DNA of 64,000 nt from Rossellomorea pakistanensis (GTDB lineage: Bacteria > Bacillota > Bacilli > Bacillales > Bacillaceae_B): contig NZ_JAFBDZ010000002.1 of NCBI RefSeq assembly GCF_016908495.1, positions 1,218,626 through 1,282,625 of the forward strand, read 5' to 3'. This document shows positions 33,399 to 44,108 of this stretch, piece by piece (position 1 is the first letter of the stretch; every line of letters starts with the position of its first letter). The translations under genes and the position numbers were made by a program. Under the pieces are notes generated by a model. It made no database searches and was not told where the DNA came from. It worked only from the letters and a program-made list of their open reading frames with translations.

Positions 33399-34643
33399 AT
33401 GGGAGAAAACCTAAACCTATTTACTTCTACTCAACATGTCATTAATGATGCACTTGCAAAACTTGGTTATACCGAAGAAATGTATGAACTACTGAAAGAA
33501 CCGGTTCGAATGCTAACTGTAAGAATTCCTGTCCGTATGGATGATGGAAGCATCCAGGTATTTACAGGTTACCGTGCGCAACATAATGATGCTGTTGGTC
33601 CCACAAAAGGTGGAGTACGTTTCCATCCTGAAGTAGATGAGGAAGAAGTAAAGGCTTTATCAATGTGGATGAGTTTAAAATGTGGAATCGTTGATCTTCC
33701 ATATGGAGGAGGAAAAGGCGGTATCATTTGTGATCCACGAACAATGTCTTTTGCAGAGCTTGAGAAACTAAGCCGCGGATACGTTCGTGCCATCAGTCAA
33801 ATTGTTGGACCGACTAAGGATATCCCTGCACCAGATGTTTATACCAATTCCCAAATTATGGCTTGGATGATGGATGAATATAGTCGTTTACGTGAAAATG
33901 ATTCTCCAGGATTCATCACGGGTAAACCGATTGTTCTTGGTGGTTCACAAGGTCGTGAGAAAGCAACAGCCCAAGGTGTTACCATTTGTATAGAAGAAGC
34001 GGCAAAGAAGAGAAATATTAATATTAAAGGTGCTCGTGTTGTTATCCAAGGATTTGGAAATGCTGGTAGTTTCCTTGCTAAATTCATGCATGATGCTGGA
34101 GCAAAAGTCGTTGCCATTTCAGATGCGCACGGTGCACTGTATGACGAGAATGGCTTAGATATAGACTACCTATTAGATCGCCGAGATAGCTTTGGAACTG
34201 TTACTACTTTATTTGAAAACACGATTTCGAACAAAGAGCTCCTTGAATTAGAATGTGATATTCTAGTTCCTGCAGCGATTTCAAACCAAATTACATCAGA
34301 GAATGCTCACAATATTAAAGCGGCTATTGTGGTAGAAGCAGCAAATGGCCCGACAACATTTGAAGCTACAAAAATTCTATCTGAACGTGGAATCCTGCTA
34401 GTTCCAGATGTGTTAGCTAGTGCTGGTGGAGTAACCGTATCTTATTTCGAGTGGGTTCAAAATAACCAAGGTTATTATTGGTCTGAAGAAGAAGTAAATG
34501 AAAAGCTTCACGCAAAATTAGTTTCAGCTTTTAATAATGTATATGAAACATCGGAAAATCGCCGAGTAAATATGCGTTTGGCTGCCTATATGGTAGGGGC
34601 AAGAAAAATGGCTGAAGCGTCTCGTTTTAGAGGATGGGTTTAA
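33399..34643 (+). CDS. NAD-type glutamate dehydrogenase (RocG/GudB family)
   Basis: A 414-residue hexameric-type glutamate dehydrogenase. The substrate region [31 protein letters not shown] (the catalytic Lys pair) and the Rossmann segment [16 protein letters not shown] are present. The ATG at 33399 follows aaagaggcg; the frame is open 25 codons further without a ribosome binding site. With RocD and RocA it completes ornithine breakdown to 2-oxoglutarate and ammonia. RocG and GudB cannot be told apart from sequence alone. The apparent sigma-A promoter points toward a GudB-like mode. Confidence 0.92.
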   Translation: MGENLNLFTSTQHVINDALAKLGYTEEMYELLKEPVRMLTVRIPVRMDDGSIQVFTGYRAQHNDAVGPTKGGVRFHPEVDEEEVKALSMWMSLKCGIVDLPYGGGKGGIICDPRTMSFAELEKLSRGYVRAISQIVGPTKDIPAPDVYTNSQIMAWMMDEYSRLRENDSPGFITGKPIVLGGSQGREKATAQGVTICIEEAAKKRNINIKGARVVIQGFGNAGSFLAKFMHDAGAKVVAISDAHGALYDENGLDIDYLLDRRDSFGTVTTLFENTISNKELLELECDILVPAAISNQITSENAHNIKAAIVVEAANGPTTFEATKILSERGILLVPDVLASAGGVTVSYFEWVQNNQGYYWSEEEVNEKLHAKLVSAFNNVYETSENRRVNMRLAAYMVGARKMAEASRFRGWV

Positions 34644-34669
34644 CTAGTAAATACGTTATAAATTATTCA

Positions 34670-34720
34670 TAAAGACTTATTCCAGATGATATACTATTCA
34701 TCAGGAATAAGTCTTTTTTA
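34670..34720 (+). terminator. Terminator after glutamate dehydrogenase
   Basis: AAGACTTATTCC/GGAATAAGTCTT with a second inner GATGA/TCATC pair, followed by TTTTTTAT. Confidence 0.9.
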
Positions 34721-34749
34721 TACATAACGTTCTTAAAGGGGGAAATTCT

Positions 34750-36153
34750 ATGTCTGAGAGTGAAAAAGTGCCTGTACAGTCACTATCCACAGTCAAAGAA
34801 CAAGTTCGCAAGCAAAAAATGTTTTATAAAACAGGGGCAACGAGACCTTTAGAATATAGAGTTGCCATGTTAAATAAACTCGCTACTCTCATTCGGGAGA
34901 ATGAGGAGAAAATCTTGATTGCATTAAAAAGCGACCTAAATAAGTCCAACCAGGAAGCTTATACAACAGAAGTCGGAATCCTGCTAGAAGAAATACGCTA
35001 TACAATTAAACACCTTGAAAAGTGGATGAAGCCTGAAAAAGTGAAAACAGCGAAAACGCATATAGGATCCAAAGGTTATAAAATTGCCGAGCCTTACGGG
35101 GTGGCCTTAATCATTGCACCTTGGAATTACCCCTTTCAACTAGCCCTTTCGCCGTTAATAGGAGCTATTGCCGCTGGAAATACGGCTATCATCAAACCAT
35201 CTGAATTAACTCCACACACCTCCCAATTATTAGCCCAGATGATTCAAGATTCATTCGATTCGCAGTGTTTACATGTTATGGAGGGTGGGGTTGAAACAAC
35301 TCAGAATTTATTAAAACAGTCTTTTGACTATATTTTCTTTACAGGAAGTGTACCTGTAGGAAAGATTGTTATGGAGGCGGCATCCAAACAGCTGATTCCT
35401 ATTACGTTAGAATTAGGTGGGAAAAGCCCCTGTATCGTTGATGAATCAGCAAATATCTCTTTAGCTGCAAAGAGAATAGCCTTTGGGAAATTAATCAACT
35501 CTGGTCAAACTTGTATTGCTCCAGACTATCTATTTATCCATAAAAAGGTTAAGAGTCTATTTTTGGAGGAATTTAAAAAGGTTGTAACTGAATTTTATGG
35601 TCAAGATCCAATTGGTAACGAAGCCTACGGGCGGATCGTAAACCATAAACATTTTGAATGTTTGAAGAACTATCTTGGTGATGGAAAAATCCTCTTTGGA
35701 GGCAATTTAAATGAGCGGGAATTAAAAGTAGAGCCAACCATTATGGAACCTAGAAGTTCTAATGTTCCTGTCATGCAAGAAGAAATTTTTGGTCCGATAT
35801 TGCCTTTACTTGATTTTGAAGACCTTCAGGAAGTGATTGACTATGTCACAGAGCGTCCGAAGCCACTAGCCCTTTATGTGTTTACAACGAGCGAAGACAT
35901 TGAAGAAAAAGTGAACTCAACGATCTCCTTTGGGGGCGGATGCGTTAATGACACATTAATGCACATCGCTACACCATACCTTCCATTTGGTGGAGTAGGA
36001 GAAAGTGGAATTGGGAGTTACCATGGTAAGTCCAGCTTTTCGACCTTCTCCCATTATAAGAGTGTATTAAAGCAAACGAATAAATTTGATTTCCATTTTC
36101 GCTATCCTAATGCTAAAAATGGGATGAAAATAATGAAGAAGTTAATGAAGTAG
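34750..36153 (+). CDS. Class 3-type aldehyde dehydrogenase (YwdH-like)
   Basis: A 467-residue aldehyde dehydrogenase of the short, class 3 / YwdH type. Landmarks are VALIIAPWNYPFQLALSPLI, the Glu in TLELGGKSPC, and the catalytic Cys in LINSGQTCIAPDYLF. The C-terminal PYLPFGGVGESGIGSYHGK is typical of this subclass, which oxidises medium-chain aliphatic or aromatic aldehydes. Ribosome binding site aaaggggg. It has its own promoter region after the glutamate dehydrogenase terminator, so it is probably not part of the roc pathway. Confidence 0.9.
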   Translation: MSESEKVPVQSLSTVKEQVRKQKMFYKTGATRPLEYRVAMLNKLATLIRENEEKILIALKSDLNKSNQEAYTTEVGILLEEIRYTIKHLEKWMKPEKVKTAKTHIGSKGYKIAEPYGVALIIAPWNYPFQLALSPLIGAIAAGNTAIIKPSELTPHTSQLLAQMIQDSFDSQCLHVMEGGVETTQNLLKQSFDYIFFTGSVPVGKIVMEAASKQLIPITLELGGKSPCIVDESANISLAAKRIAFGKLINSGQTCIAPDYLFIHKKVKSLFLEEFKKVVTEFYGQDPIGNEAYGRIVNHKHFECLKNYLGDGKILFGGNLNERELKVEPTIMEPRSSNVPVMQEEIFGPILPLLDFEDLQEVIDYVTERPKPLALYVFTTSEDIEEKVNSTISFGGGCVNDTLMHIATPYLPFGGVGESGIGSYHGKSSFSTFSHYKSVLKQTNKFDFHFRYPNAKNGMKIMKKLMK

Positions 36154-36353
36154 TTGGGGAATGGGATACAACAGATTGAGGGTATATGACGAGTGGGCTA
36201 CAGTGTGAGCTTTGGGAATTAAACAAAGTTAAGAATGGTGTCAAGACTCACAACTGAATTTAATTTATTTAAATGAAAACCTTAATTTTGAATAACAATA
36301 TATCGACCAATCAACATAATATTTAGCACGCCTTTTCCAATCAGAAACTTAAT

Positions 36354-36395
36354 GAAAAAGCTCATCAACAAGATGACTCGTCAATGAGCTTTTTA
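36354..36395. terminator. Bidirectional terminator between aldehyde dehydrogenase and yuzA
   Basis: AAAAAGCTCAT/ATGAGCTTTTT stem (36355-36365 with 36384-36394), T-runs on both strands. Confidence 0.85.
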
Positions 36396-36399
36396 ATAA

Positions 36400-36633
36400 T
36401 TATCGAGTTGGTCTTGCTTCAGGTTCTCGATCTACTTCCTCTGTTGGTTTAAATAGTAGCCCAAGGTTGATTAATCCTGCGATTCCGACTAAACCATAAA
36501 TCAATCGAGCTAATGCGCTGTTTTGGCCACCAAAGATAGCTGCTACAAGATCAAATTGGAAAAATCCGATTAGTCCCCAGTTTATTGCTCCAATAATAGT
36601 AAGAACCAAGGCAATACGTTGAATAGCACTCAT
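36400..36633 (-). CDS. yuzA: YuzA-type DUF378 membrane protein
   Basis: A 77-residue protein with two membrane helices. The DUF378 pattern RIALVLTIIGAINWGLIGFF, then YGLVGIAGLINLGLLF, is clear. A short charged tail ending in EPEARPTR follows. It is the same size as B. subtilis YuzA and lies next to the yugJ/K-type dehydrogenase as there. The function is unknown. Confidence 0.88.
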   Translation of the reverse strand: MSAIQRIALVLTIIGAINWGLIGFFQFDLVAAIFGGQNSALARLIYGLVGIAGLINLGLLFKPTEEVDREPEARPTR

Positions 36634-36801
36634 GATGTACTCCTCCTTATAATATGGTTCATTTATAGATTGTTACAATAGTCCGGAATTATACATTGGC
36701 GAAAAAGAATTTTGCTGTGCATTATCTTTGCAAATAAGGAATGGTATATCCGATAATGAAGTAGAGCTACATTTCAAAAATCCATAAGGAGGTTATATTG
36801 A

Positions 36802-37965
36802 ATGAATAGCTTTACATTTTATAATCCGACTAAATTAATTTTTGGGAAAGACCAATTAGAACAATTAACCGATTTGATTCCCGAATATGGGAGTAGAGTA
36901 TTACTTGTTTATGGTGGAGGAAGTATAAAGCGAAATGGACTTTACGACAAGGTCGTTACATATTTGAATAAAATAGACGTGGAATTTACTGAACTATCTG
37001 GAGTAGAGCCGAATCCTCGAATTTCAACTGTCCGCAAGGGAGTAGAGATTTGTAGACAAGAGAATGTTGATTTTATTTTAGCGGTTGGTGGGGGAAGTGT
37101 TATTGACTGTACGAAAGCCATTGCAGCGGGAGCAAAATATGAAGGTGATGCTTGGGATCTCGTTATCAAAAAAGTGATTGCGGAAGAGGCAATACCATTT
37201 GGTACTGTCTTAACCCTTGCAGCAACAGGGTCCGAAATGAATTCAGGATCAGTTATTACGAATTGGGAGACGAATGAAAAGTATGGTTGGGGAAGTCCGG
37301 TTACATTTCCGAAGTTCTCCATCCTAGATCCTGAAAATACGTTTACCGTACCAAAGGATCAAACGATTTATGGAATGGTCGATATGATGACCCATGTTTT
37401 CGAACAATATTTCCATAATGCAGACAACACACCACTGCAGGATCGCATGTGTGAATCTGTTTTAAAAACTGTTATAGAAACGGCCCCTAAGCTATTGAAT
37501 GATCTTGAAAATTATGAGTTAAGAGAAACCATTCTTTATTCAGGAACCATTGCTTTAAACGGAATGTTGCAAATGGGCTATCGCGGGGACTGGGCATCAC
37601 ATAATATTGAACACGCTGTATCTGCTGTGTATGATATCCCACATGCTGGAGGCCTTGCCATTCTATTCCCGAATTGGATGAAGCATAACTTAAAAGTAAA
37701 TCCATCTCGCTTTGCACAATTGGCGAAAAGAGTATTTAATGTAAATCCAGCAGGTAAATCCAATGAAGAGGTTGGGTTAGAAGGAATTGAAAAGCTCCGA
37801 GAATTCTGGTCAAGTCTTGGTGCACCAGTCACATTAAAAGACTACAATATCGACGATAGAAAGCTTGAGGTTATGGCTGATAAAGCAATGGTCAACGGAG
37901 AATTCGGGAACTTTAATCCCCTAAAGAAAGAGGATGTTCTCTCAATCTTACGTGCATCTTTATAA
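36802..37965 (+). CDS. Iron-dependent alcohol (butanol) dehydrogenase, YugJ/YugK family
   Basis: A 387-residue group III, Fe-dependent alcohol dehydrogenase of the BdhA/YqhD type. The NAD(P) region is [15 protein letters not shown]. The metal ligands are in [15 protein letters not shown] (Asp, His) and [20 protein letters not shown] (His, His). B. subtilis has two neighbouring paralogues, YugJ and YugK; only one copy is seen here, so I leave the symbol open. It reduces aldehydes such as butanal. A strong terminator follows. Confidence 0.9.
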   Translation: MNSFTFYNPTKLIFGKDQLEQLTDLIPEYGSRVLLVYGGGSIKRNGLYDKVVTYLNKIDVEFTELSGVEPNPRISTVRKGVEICRQENVDFILAVGGGSVIDCTKAIAAGAKYEGDAWDLVIKKVIAEEAIPFGTVLTLAATGSEMNSGSVITNWETNEKYGWGSPVTFPKFSILDPENTFTVPKDQTIYGMVDMMTHVFEQYFHNADNTPLQDRMCESVLKTVIETAPKLLNDLENYELRETILYSGTIALNGMLQMGYRGDWASHNIEHAVSAVYDIPHAGGLAILFPNWMKHNLKVNPSRFAQLAKRVFNVNPAGKSNEEVGLEGIEKLREFWSSLGAPVTLKDYNIDDRKLEVMADKAMVNGEFGNFNPLKKEDVLSILRASL

Positions 37966-37972
37966 AAAGCAG

Positions 37973-38018
37973 GGGGCTGTCTGATAAGTCAATTTTTCTA
38001 CTAGCAGACAGCTCCTTT
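37973..38018 (+). terminator. Terminator after the Fe-alcohol dehydrogenase
   Basis: GGGGCTGTCTG/CAGACAGCTCC stem followed by TTTTTG. The GGCTGTC/GACAGCC stem type recurs at 3362, 31801 and 63344. Confidence 0.85.
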
Positions 38019-38124
38019 TTGATTTTTGAAATATGGTAATGATCAACTTTTCGATTTAATGCACGGAAACGACTAGTAATTGTACGAGATCAAATTTATG
38101 CATATGTTAATAAATCAAAAAAGA

Positions 38125-38215
38125 AAGCAGGAACCGTAACTTTAATAGATAGAAGAAACCCTCAGAAGCATCTTCATTTTTATGGCAAGGCACAATAAAG
38201 CGGAATTGTACCAAA
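38125..38215. repeat. Family C repeat, degraded copy 4
   Basis: CAGGAACCGTAACTTTAATA followed by GATAGAAGAAACCCTCAGAA and CATCTTC aligns with the first two thirds of the copy at 31820-31900. The second half is lost. The rest of the gap 37966-38273 holds only the terminator upstream. Confidence 0.45.
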
Positions 38216-38273
38216 TAAAATTGTTCTAGAATTCAAATTCCTCTAAATCCTCAGATTCCCCAAACAACATCAT

Positions 38274-38711
38274 CTACAACTTTTTCTCCAATATAATCTT
38301 GGGTTCCCCTTGTTTATCAGTATAGGTGCCGATGACGTCAAATCCTGATTTCAGGTTTAAGATTAACATGTTTTTCCATTTGTTTTTTGTTTTTGTTTGA
38401 ATGGTCTCATATCCATGTTTCATGCACCATTCATGCTGGTGTTTCATTAAATGAGAGGCGATACCCTGTCCCCGATAGGAAGGGTGAACTCCTCCTAGCC
38501 AGCTATAAAAATGACCAATTTTTCGATCGTATCCAATTTTAAAGCCAATAACCTTTTCAGAATCTATTGCTAAGTTAATTAAAGGATTTTTCTTCTCTTC
38601 CATGGAATCAAAAAAGTCACCATCGTTTTGAAATATTTCTTGATATAAGATTGTTGTCTTCTTTTGCCATGATATTGGAAGGTTGGAAAGGGTAAATGTC
38701 AAGTATTCCAC
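38274..38711 (-). CDS. GNAT family N-acetyltransferase
   Basis: A 145-residue GNAT protein. The acetyl-CoA motif A is VHPSYRGQGIASHLMKHQHE, with the Q/RxxGxG/A turn; a preceding beta strand carries VIGFKIGYDRKIG. The start is taken at GTG 38711 after gaggtgaacatt; a GTG three codons upstream overlaps that site. The substrate is unknown. It is divergent from pgi and is not part of the yug synteny as I remember it. Confidence 0.82.
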   Translation of the reverse strand: MEYLTFTLSNLPISWQKKTTILYQEIFQNDGDFFDSMEEKKNPLINLAIDSEKVIGFKIGYDRKIGHFYSWLGGVHPSYRGQGIASHLMKHQHEWCMKHGYETIQTKTKNKWKNMLILNLKSGFDVIGTYTDKQGEPKIILEKKL

Positions 38712-38839
38712 AATGTTCACCTCAGTTTGTTAAATTTTTTTATATTGGACACGCTTACATAGAGGAAGCTTTCTTGATAATATTTGCAGCTTTCGATAAA
38801 GTGGTAAATGGATAAACTATTTTAACGGAGGATTACACT

Positions 38840-40189
38840 ATGACACACGTTCGTTTTGATTATTCTAAAGCTCTTTCTTTTTTTGGCGAACATGAAATTA
38901 CATATTTGAGTGATGCTGTAAAAGTGGCGCATCACTCACTACATGAACAGACAGGTGCAGGGAGTGACTTTTTAGGTTGGATTGACCTCCCTGTTCAATA
39001 TGACAAAGAAGAATTTACTCGTATTCAAAAGTCTGCAGAGAAAGTAAAGAATGATTCTGATGTACTTTTAGTCATTGGTATTGGCGGTTCATACTTAGGG
39101 GCTCGTGCAGCTATTGAAATGCTTAATCACAGCTTTTATAATGCCTTACCATCTGAAAAACGTCAAACACCACAAGTTCTATTTGTAGGAAACAATATTA
39201 GTTCGACGTATATGAAGGATTTAATGGATCTTCTTGAAGGGAAAGACTTCTCGATTAATGTGATTTCGAAATCGGGTACTACTACAGAACCTGCCATTGC
39301 ATTCCGTATTTTCCGTAAGCTGCTGGAAGAGAAATATGGAGTCGAAGAAGCAAGGAAGCGTATCTATGCAACAACAGATAAAGCAAAAGGTGCTTTAAAA
39401 ACTCTTGCGACAGACGAAGGCTATGAATCTTTTGTTGTTCCTGATGATGTGGGAGGCCGTTATTCCGTTCTTACTGCTGTTGGGTTACTACCGATTGCTG
39501 TAAGTGGTGTTGATATCCATTCCATGATGAACGGTGCTGCAGAAGCACGTGAAGATTTCAGCAAGTCTGAGCTTGAAGAAAATATAGCCTATCAATATGC
39601 TGCTGTTCGAAATGTTCTTTACAATAAAGGAAAAACAATTGAAATGCTGATCAATTATGAGCCAGGACTTCAATATTTTGCTGAGTGGTGGAAGCAGCTG
39701 TTTGGTGAAAGTGAAGGGAAAGACCAAAAAGGAATTTTCCCTTCGTCTGCAAACTTCTCAACAGACCTCCATTCACTAGGTCAATACGTTCAGGAAGGTC
39801 GTCGAGACTTGTTTGAAACGGTCATTAAAGTTTCCGAGCCTCGTCATGAATTGACTCTTGAAAAAGCAGAAAGTGATCTTGACGGCTTGAACTATTTAGC
39901 TGGTGAAACCGTTGATTTTGTTAATAACAAAGCTTTTGAAGGAACATTATTAGCCCATACTGATGGTGGAGTTCCTAACTTAATTGTGGAGATACCGAAA
40001 ATGGATGCTTTCACGTTTGGGTATCTTGTGTATTTCTTTGAGAAAGCTTGTGCAATGAGCGGATATTTACTAGGAGTGAATCCATTCGACCAACCAGGAG
40101 TAGAAGCCTATAAAGTGAACATGTTTGCTCTACTTGGTAAACCTGGATTTGAAGAGAAAAAGAAAGAACTTGAAAAACGCTTGAAATAA
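38840..40189 (+). CDS. pgi: Glucose-6-phosphate isomerase
   Basis: A 449-residue phosphoglucose isomerase, the length of the Bacillus enzyme. The sugar-phosphate region is [18 protein letters not shown], the SIS motif [18 protein letters not shown], the signature [19 protein letters not shown], and the C-terminal [14 protein letters not shown]. It interconverts glucose-6-phosphate and fructose-6-phosphate in glycolysis. Strong ribosome binding site (acggaggattacact) and a compact terminator after the stop. Confidence 0.97.
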   Translation: MTHVRFDYSKALSFFGEHEITYLSDAVKVAHHSLHEQTGAGSDFLGWIDLPVQYDKEEFTRIQKSAEKVKNDSDVLLVIGIGGSYLGARAAIEMLNHSFYNALPSEKRQTPQVLFVGNNISSTYMKDLMDLLEGKDFSINVISKSGTTTEPAIAFRIFRKLLEEKYGVEEARKRIYATTDKAKGALKTLATDEGYESFVVPDDVGGRYSVLTAVGLLPIAVSGVDIHSMMNGAAEAREDFSKSELEENIAYQYAAVRNVLYNKGKTIEMLINYEPGLQYFAEWWKQLFGESEGKDQKGIFPSSANFSTDLHSLGQYVQEGRRDLFETVIKVSEPRHELTLEKAESDLDGLNYLAGETVDFVNNKAFEGTLLAHTDGGVPNLIVEIPKMDAFTFGYLVYFFEKACAMSGYLLGVNPFDQPGVEAYKVNMFALLGKPGFEEKKKELEKRLK

Positions 40190-40193
40190 TTAT

Positions 40194-40223
40194 TAAAGGA
40201 GCAGGCTCTCTGCTCCTTTTCTT
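40194..40223 (+). terminator. Terminator after pgi
   Basis: AAAGGAGCAG/CTGCTCCTTT around GCTCT, T-rich tail. Confidence 0.9.
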
Positions 40224-40279
40224 TACATGATTTTTTTCTCCTTAGATAAAACTATAAGTATCTGAAAGGAGATGGAATC

Positions 40280-40687
40280 ATGATTAAATTATCTTCTAAA
40301 ATTGAAGGGCAACATTATCAGCTCTATAAACTAGAACAGTTATTAAAGCCACTGGGGTACTCAATTGGCGGCGGATGGGAATATGACCATGGTTATTTTG
40401 ATTATAAAATAGACGATGAAGTCGGATATCAATATTTGCGTATTCCTTTTCAATCGATTGACGGTCAGCTCGATTCACGTGGCGCAACTGTTCAGTTGGG
40501 AAAACCATTTTTGCTCTCTCATAAATACCAGATCGGAGTAGATGACTATGCATCTGCTGGCGCCATGTCTGGTACGTTTAATCAGTTTCAAGAACCACAA
40601 GATCCAGACGCCACTGTATCTGAAGAATATGTTCACACGGGCCAGGAGCTTGTGAAAGAATTGGAAAACGTGTTAGCAACTAATTAG
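40280..40687 (+). CDS. yugN: YugN-like protein
   Basis: A 135-residue soluble protein of the YugN family. The segments LLKPLGYSIGGGWEYDHGYF, DDEVGYQYLRIPF and LGKPFLLSHKYQ are characteristic. The fold is unknown to me and no catalytic motif is evident. Ribosome binding site aaaggagatggaatc. Its 3' end overlaps the convergent yugO by eight bases, with no terminator between. Order pgi-yugN-yugO is as in B. subtilis. Confidence 0.88.
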   Translation: MIKLSSKIEGQHYQLYKLEQLLKPLGYSIGGGWEYDHGYFDYKIDDEVGYQYLRIPFQSIDGQLDSRGATVQLGKPFLLSHKYQIGVDDYASAGAMSGTFNQFQEPQDPDATVSEEYVHTGQELVKELENVLATN

Positions 40688-41669
40688 AAATAACAAGAAG
40701 TTCATCATCTTCATGGATGACTGTTCCTAAAGGAGGGTTCACGCCTGTGAACTCTCCTTTTTTAATCCCTAATAAAATAATGTTTTTCTCAAGTAAAAAA
40801 GCACTTAGCTCTTGGAAACTTTTTCCGCACCATTCTGGTGATGTTGAAATCAGCTTTAAATTATTTCCCCTTAAATGGTTTAATAGCTTCAAAATTGTTT
40901 TTGACATTCCTTGAGAAATGATGCTATTCATCACAACATAGCTTGTTTGTTTATTCGATTGAATAATTTCATCTGCTCCAGCTCGACTTGCATTAGCAAC
41001 TTGCTCCTTTGTTAAAATTTCAACCACACAGTAGAGGTTGGGCTGCATACCTTTCATAGCTAAAAGAGTCAGAATCGAATTCATATCAGCATGTTCTTCA
41101 TTTTGATTCTGATCTGAAGTAATGATTCCCTTTGAGGCATGATGAATATTAGCTTGTTTCAATACTTTATCATTATAGGCCTTGCCCTTTATAAAATGGA
41201 CATGATGATTCTTATAAGGGTTTTCTTTTAAAGTATCATCAATTAAGATTACGAAGCATTGACGGTCTAATGAAATTAACTGATCAATAATTTCTCTTGA
41301 GCGTTCATTCCAGCCGATAATAATGATATGATCTTTGCCACTATAGGTAGCTTTTCCTTCTAGAAAAGCATTTTGTGTTGTAACAGCAGTAGAAGCCAAT
41401 GTAATGAAATAGGTGGATAAAAATCCTGCCCCAGCTAGAATAAGCAAAATTCCGATGACTCTCCCTTCAGTAGAGCTTGGGTAAAGATCACCATAACCAA
41501 CAGTTGAAGCGGTAATGATTGCCCACCACACTCCATCAAAAATAGTGGGGAAGGTCCTCGGTTCGACCATATGAGCGGCAGCTCCAAATGTTAAGATTAG
41601 AAATAAGGCGATTATTAAAATTCGAAAGACTAATGGCCATTGTAAAAAGCGATGATAAATATGTACCAA
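40680..41669 (-). CDS. yugO: YugO potassium channel with RCK domain
   Basis: A 329-residue protein. Two membrane helices flank the K+ selectivity filter TASTVGYGDLYPSS. A cytoplasmic RCK/TrkA-N domain (IIIIGWNERSREIIDQLISL, with a Rossmann-like turn) and a TrkA-C domain follow. The TTG at 41669 is preferred: aaagga lies nine bases upstream, and the resulting length matches B. subtilis YugO (328). An ATG at 41702 lacks a ribosome binding site. YugO releases K+ and carries electrical signals in B. subtilis biofilms. The selectivity filter is intact. Confidence 0.9.
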   Translation of the reverse strand: MVHIYHRFLQWPLVFRILIIALFLILTFGAAAHMVEPRTFPTIFDGVWWAIITASTVGYGDLYPSSTEGRVIGILLILAGAGFLSTYFITLASTAVTTQNAFLEGKATYSGKDHIIIIGWNERSREIIDQLISLDRQCFVILIDDTLKENPYKNHHVHFIKGKAYNDKVLKQANIHHASKGIITSDQNQNEEHADMNSILTLLAMKGMQPNLYCVVEILTKEQVANASRAGADEIIQSNKQTSYVVMNSIISQGMSKTILKLLNHLRGNNLKLISTSPEWCGKSFQELSAFLLEKNIILLGIKKGEFTGVNPPLGTVIHEDDELLVISN

Positions 41670-41730
41670 ATCAATCGTTCCTTTCAGCAATTCTCTTATC
41701 ATTATCACCGAAATATTGGGAATACATAAC

Positions 41731-41766
41731 CAAAAAGTGGCTGACTTTGAAAGTCAACCACTTTCT
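41731..41766 (-). terminator. Terminator of the beta-propeller gene
   Basis: AAAGTGG-TGACTTT/AAAGTCA-CCACTTT stem. The minus-strand tail is TTTTTGG. Confidence 0.85.
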
Positions 41767-41769
41767 TCG

Positions 41770-43959
41770 TTATTGAATTTTAATGGATTCTATAGATTTA
41801 AAAGAATTTAAGTCGTAAGCACTAACGGCATTGTTCGAAATGGTATACAATTGATTATCGATATAGAGAATTCGTTGAATTTGATCCTCCCAGTTCTCTG
41901 CCTTTTCTTCATCATTTATTAGCTTTGCTTTTTGTACGATTCCATTTTCAGGCGAAATTTCGTATATTAGTGCTCCTTGACCAGCGAATTCCTGATCAAA
42001 CGGCCCTTTTTTTCCATCCTGATAAATTGAAACAGGAAAAGCAAATAAGTCCTTTTCTGGATGGTGCATTAGAGCTTTGTGATTATGAAGAAGCTCTGAA
42101 TGGGTACCTTGACCTCCAATGATTTCCATATCTGCTTCCTTTGGGTTGTTGAAATCAGTAATGTCAAACAACGAAATTTTCATTCCACCTCTCATCACAA
42201 TCGGTTCTTCGCTTTTGCCATTAGGATCTTTGACTGTCCTAGTATCCTGACCAAAGCCTATGATATGATTTTCATCGTATGGATGTAAATACGTACTAAA
42301 GCCAGGAATTTTCAACTCTCCAAGTACTTTAGGGTTTGATGGGTTTGCGGTATCTATGACAAAGAGCGGATCGACTTGCTTAAAGGTAACAATATAAGCT
42401 CGATCACCCATAAATCGAACAGAATAAATTCTTTCACCACGAGCTAAATTTTCAACTTCCCCAACTTGTTTCATATTTTTATCTAAAATATAAAGGTTAT
42501 TAGCAGAAGGCTTATCATCATTCCACATTTCCCCTTGGGTTGTCGCGACTCTAAAATACCCTTCATGTTCATCCATTGAAAACTGATTGAGTACTGTTCC
42601 AGGAACTTCACCCATCGAGGCAAATTGAACATCAAGATTATTTACATTAAACTTATATATCTCTGTATTCGGCGGAGACCACTCTCCATTATTCTCGTAA
42701 AAATATTTACTCACTGCAATATACAAATGATCCTCGGACATATAGATTTGCTCGCCGCTTCCGAGATAGGATTCTACATGCATTTCCGAGTTAGGTTTAT
42801 TTAAATCTAAACTTCCAAACATGGTAAAGTTTTTCTCTTGTGATTGCGGCATGTATTTGATTTTATCAATATCTAGTCTAGTTGGTTCTTCATTTGCTAG
42901 TGAATCCATAATTCTAGGTCGTAAATCAATATCTTCATTTTGTTCAAGCATCAAGTGGTTTGGATAATGGTTAGAAATTAAATAAACCTGTGAATCAATC
43001 ATCCTAGATGTTACATAATGCCCTTCCATTCCAATTTCTCTTAACAACTTCGGCTTCTGTTTATTTGAAATGTCATAAATATACCCTGTGGTCATCCCAT
43101 CTATCGGCATAATCATATTCTTTGTCCTGGGAAGGTTATCTTGATAAGATTCCCAACTGTTTCCGATAACGAGTAGTGTATTTTCATGGATAAACAAATG
43201 CATGGGACTGAAATTTTGCTTGAATTCGGTTTGTGAGGCAATTTCTAGATTCTCAGCGGGAGCTGCTTTTGTTATGATCAATTTCCCATCAGTCATATGA
43301 TAGATATACTTTCCGTCTGTCTTTACCCGATCTCCTTCATCTACACCTTGAACTTGATTGTTTGTTCCAGAGAACTCTGCTGCGGTCGATTTCTCTTGAC
43401 TAAGAGTGGCGGAATTTGCTGATTCTGGTGTCCCATTGCTGTCAGAACGTTCTTCCGTTTTGCCCAGAAGAGATGGACGATTCTTTTCTTCCTTAAGAGC
43501 AGTAAGGAAATACTTTTTTAAATGTTCTTTCGACTTCACGGTTGGAAGAGATGGAACAACGGCAAATTCAATATTTTTATCCCTTCTAATGGACAATCCC
43601 CATGTTGATTTTACAGATGAACCCAAATGAAGTGTAAAATACTCAGGATCGAGTGAATATCCATCCTTTGGAGGATGAATCTTGAGGTGTTTCCCATCCT
43701 TACTTAAATCAAGTGTCACGGGTACTTTTTTCCCGTTGTTATCTGTTACATAAACATTCTCTTTATTGACCGAATCTTTATCCATACTAGTTGAAAATTG
43801 CAAGTCCCATGACTTATTGGAAAGGACAACAGACCGTTCATCCAATGGAATCCCAGCACTAACCGACGGCTTTTGAAAAAAGAAGAAAAGGCCAAAGCAA
43901 ATAAGTGCAACCACAGCAATACAACTATAAATCAATGAGTACTTTTTCAATTTTTTCAC
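41770..43959 (-). CDS. Membrane-anchored beta-propeller protein with N-terminal Ig-like domain
   Basis: A 729-residue protein. An N-terminal membrane helix (residues 8-29, LIYSCIAVVALICFGLFFFF) anchors it outside the cell. An SbsA/Big_5-like domain follows (SWDLQFSTSMDKDSVNKENV, KHLKIHPPK). Then comes a Ser/Glu/Thr linker, then the C-terminal beta-propeller family domain (Beta_propel), beginning NNQVQGVDEGDRVKTDGKYI, with many repeated LYIAVSKYF-type strands. There is no catalytic motif I can name. The role is unknown, possibly binding at the cell surface. Not known to me beside yugO in B. subtilis. Confidence 0.85.
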   Translation of the reverse strand: MKKLKKYSLIYSCIAVVALICFGLFFFFQKPSVSAGIPLDERSVVLSNKSWDLQFSTSMDKDSVNKENVYVTDNNGKKVPVTLDLSKDGKHLKIHPPKDGYSLDPEYFTLHLGSSVKSTWGLSIRRDKNIEFAVVPSLPTVKSKEHLKKYFLTALKEEKNRPSLLGKTEERSDSNGTPESANSATLSQEKSTAAEFSGTNNQVQGVDEGDRVKTDGKYIYHMTDGKLIITKAAPAENLEIASQTEFKQNFSPMHLFIHENTLLVIGNSWESYQDNLPRTKNMIMPIDGMTTGYIYDISNKQKPKLLREIGMEGHYVTSRMIDSQVYLISNHYPNHLMLEQNEDIDLRPRIMDSLANEEPTRLDIDKIKYMPQSQEKNFTMFGSLDLNKPNSEMHVESYLGSGEQIYMSEDHLYIAVSKYFYENNGEWSPPNTEIYKFNVNNLDVQFASMGEVPGTVLNQFSMDEHEGYFRVATTQGEMWNDDKPSANNLYILDKNMKQVGEVENLARGERIYSVRFMGDRAYIVTFKQVDPLFVIDTANPSNPKVLGELKIPGFSTYLHPYDENHIIGFGQDTRTVKDPNGKSEEPIVMRGGMKISLFDITDFNNPKEADMEIIGGQGTHSELLHNHKALMHHPEKDLFAFPVSIYQDGKKGPFDQEFAGQGALIYEISPENGIVQKAKLINDEEKAENWEDQIQRILYIDNQLYTISNNAVSAYDLNSFKSIESIKIQ

Positions 43960-44054
43960 TCCCTTTCCATATTCTCTAACAATAACTTGTTCTTATTGGA
44001 GTAGACGAAGTAGGAAAAAGAAGGTTACAAAAACATTAAAATTAATTAAAAATA

Positions 44055-44082
44055 TTGCAATAATTGTAGAAAATAGTATAAT
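44055..44082 (+). promoter_or_regulatory. Sigma-A promoter of the tRNA
   Basis: TTGCAA (44055-44060), 16 bases, TATAAT (44077-44082), 27 bases before the tRNA. Confidence 0.7.
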
Positions 44083-44108
44083 AATCTTTGTCGGAAAAAT
44101 ATTATCCT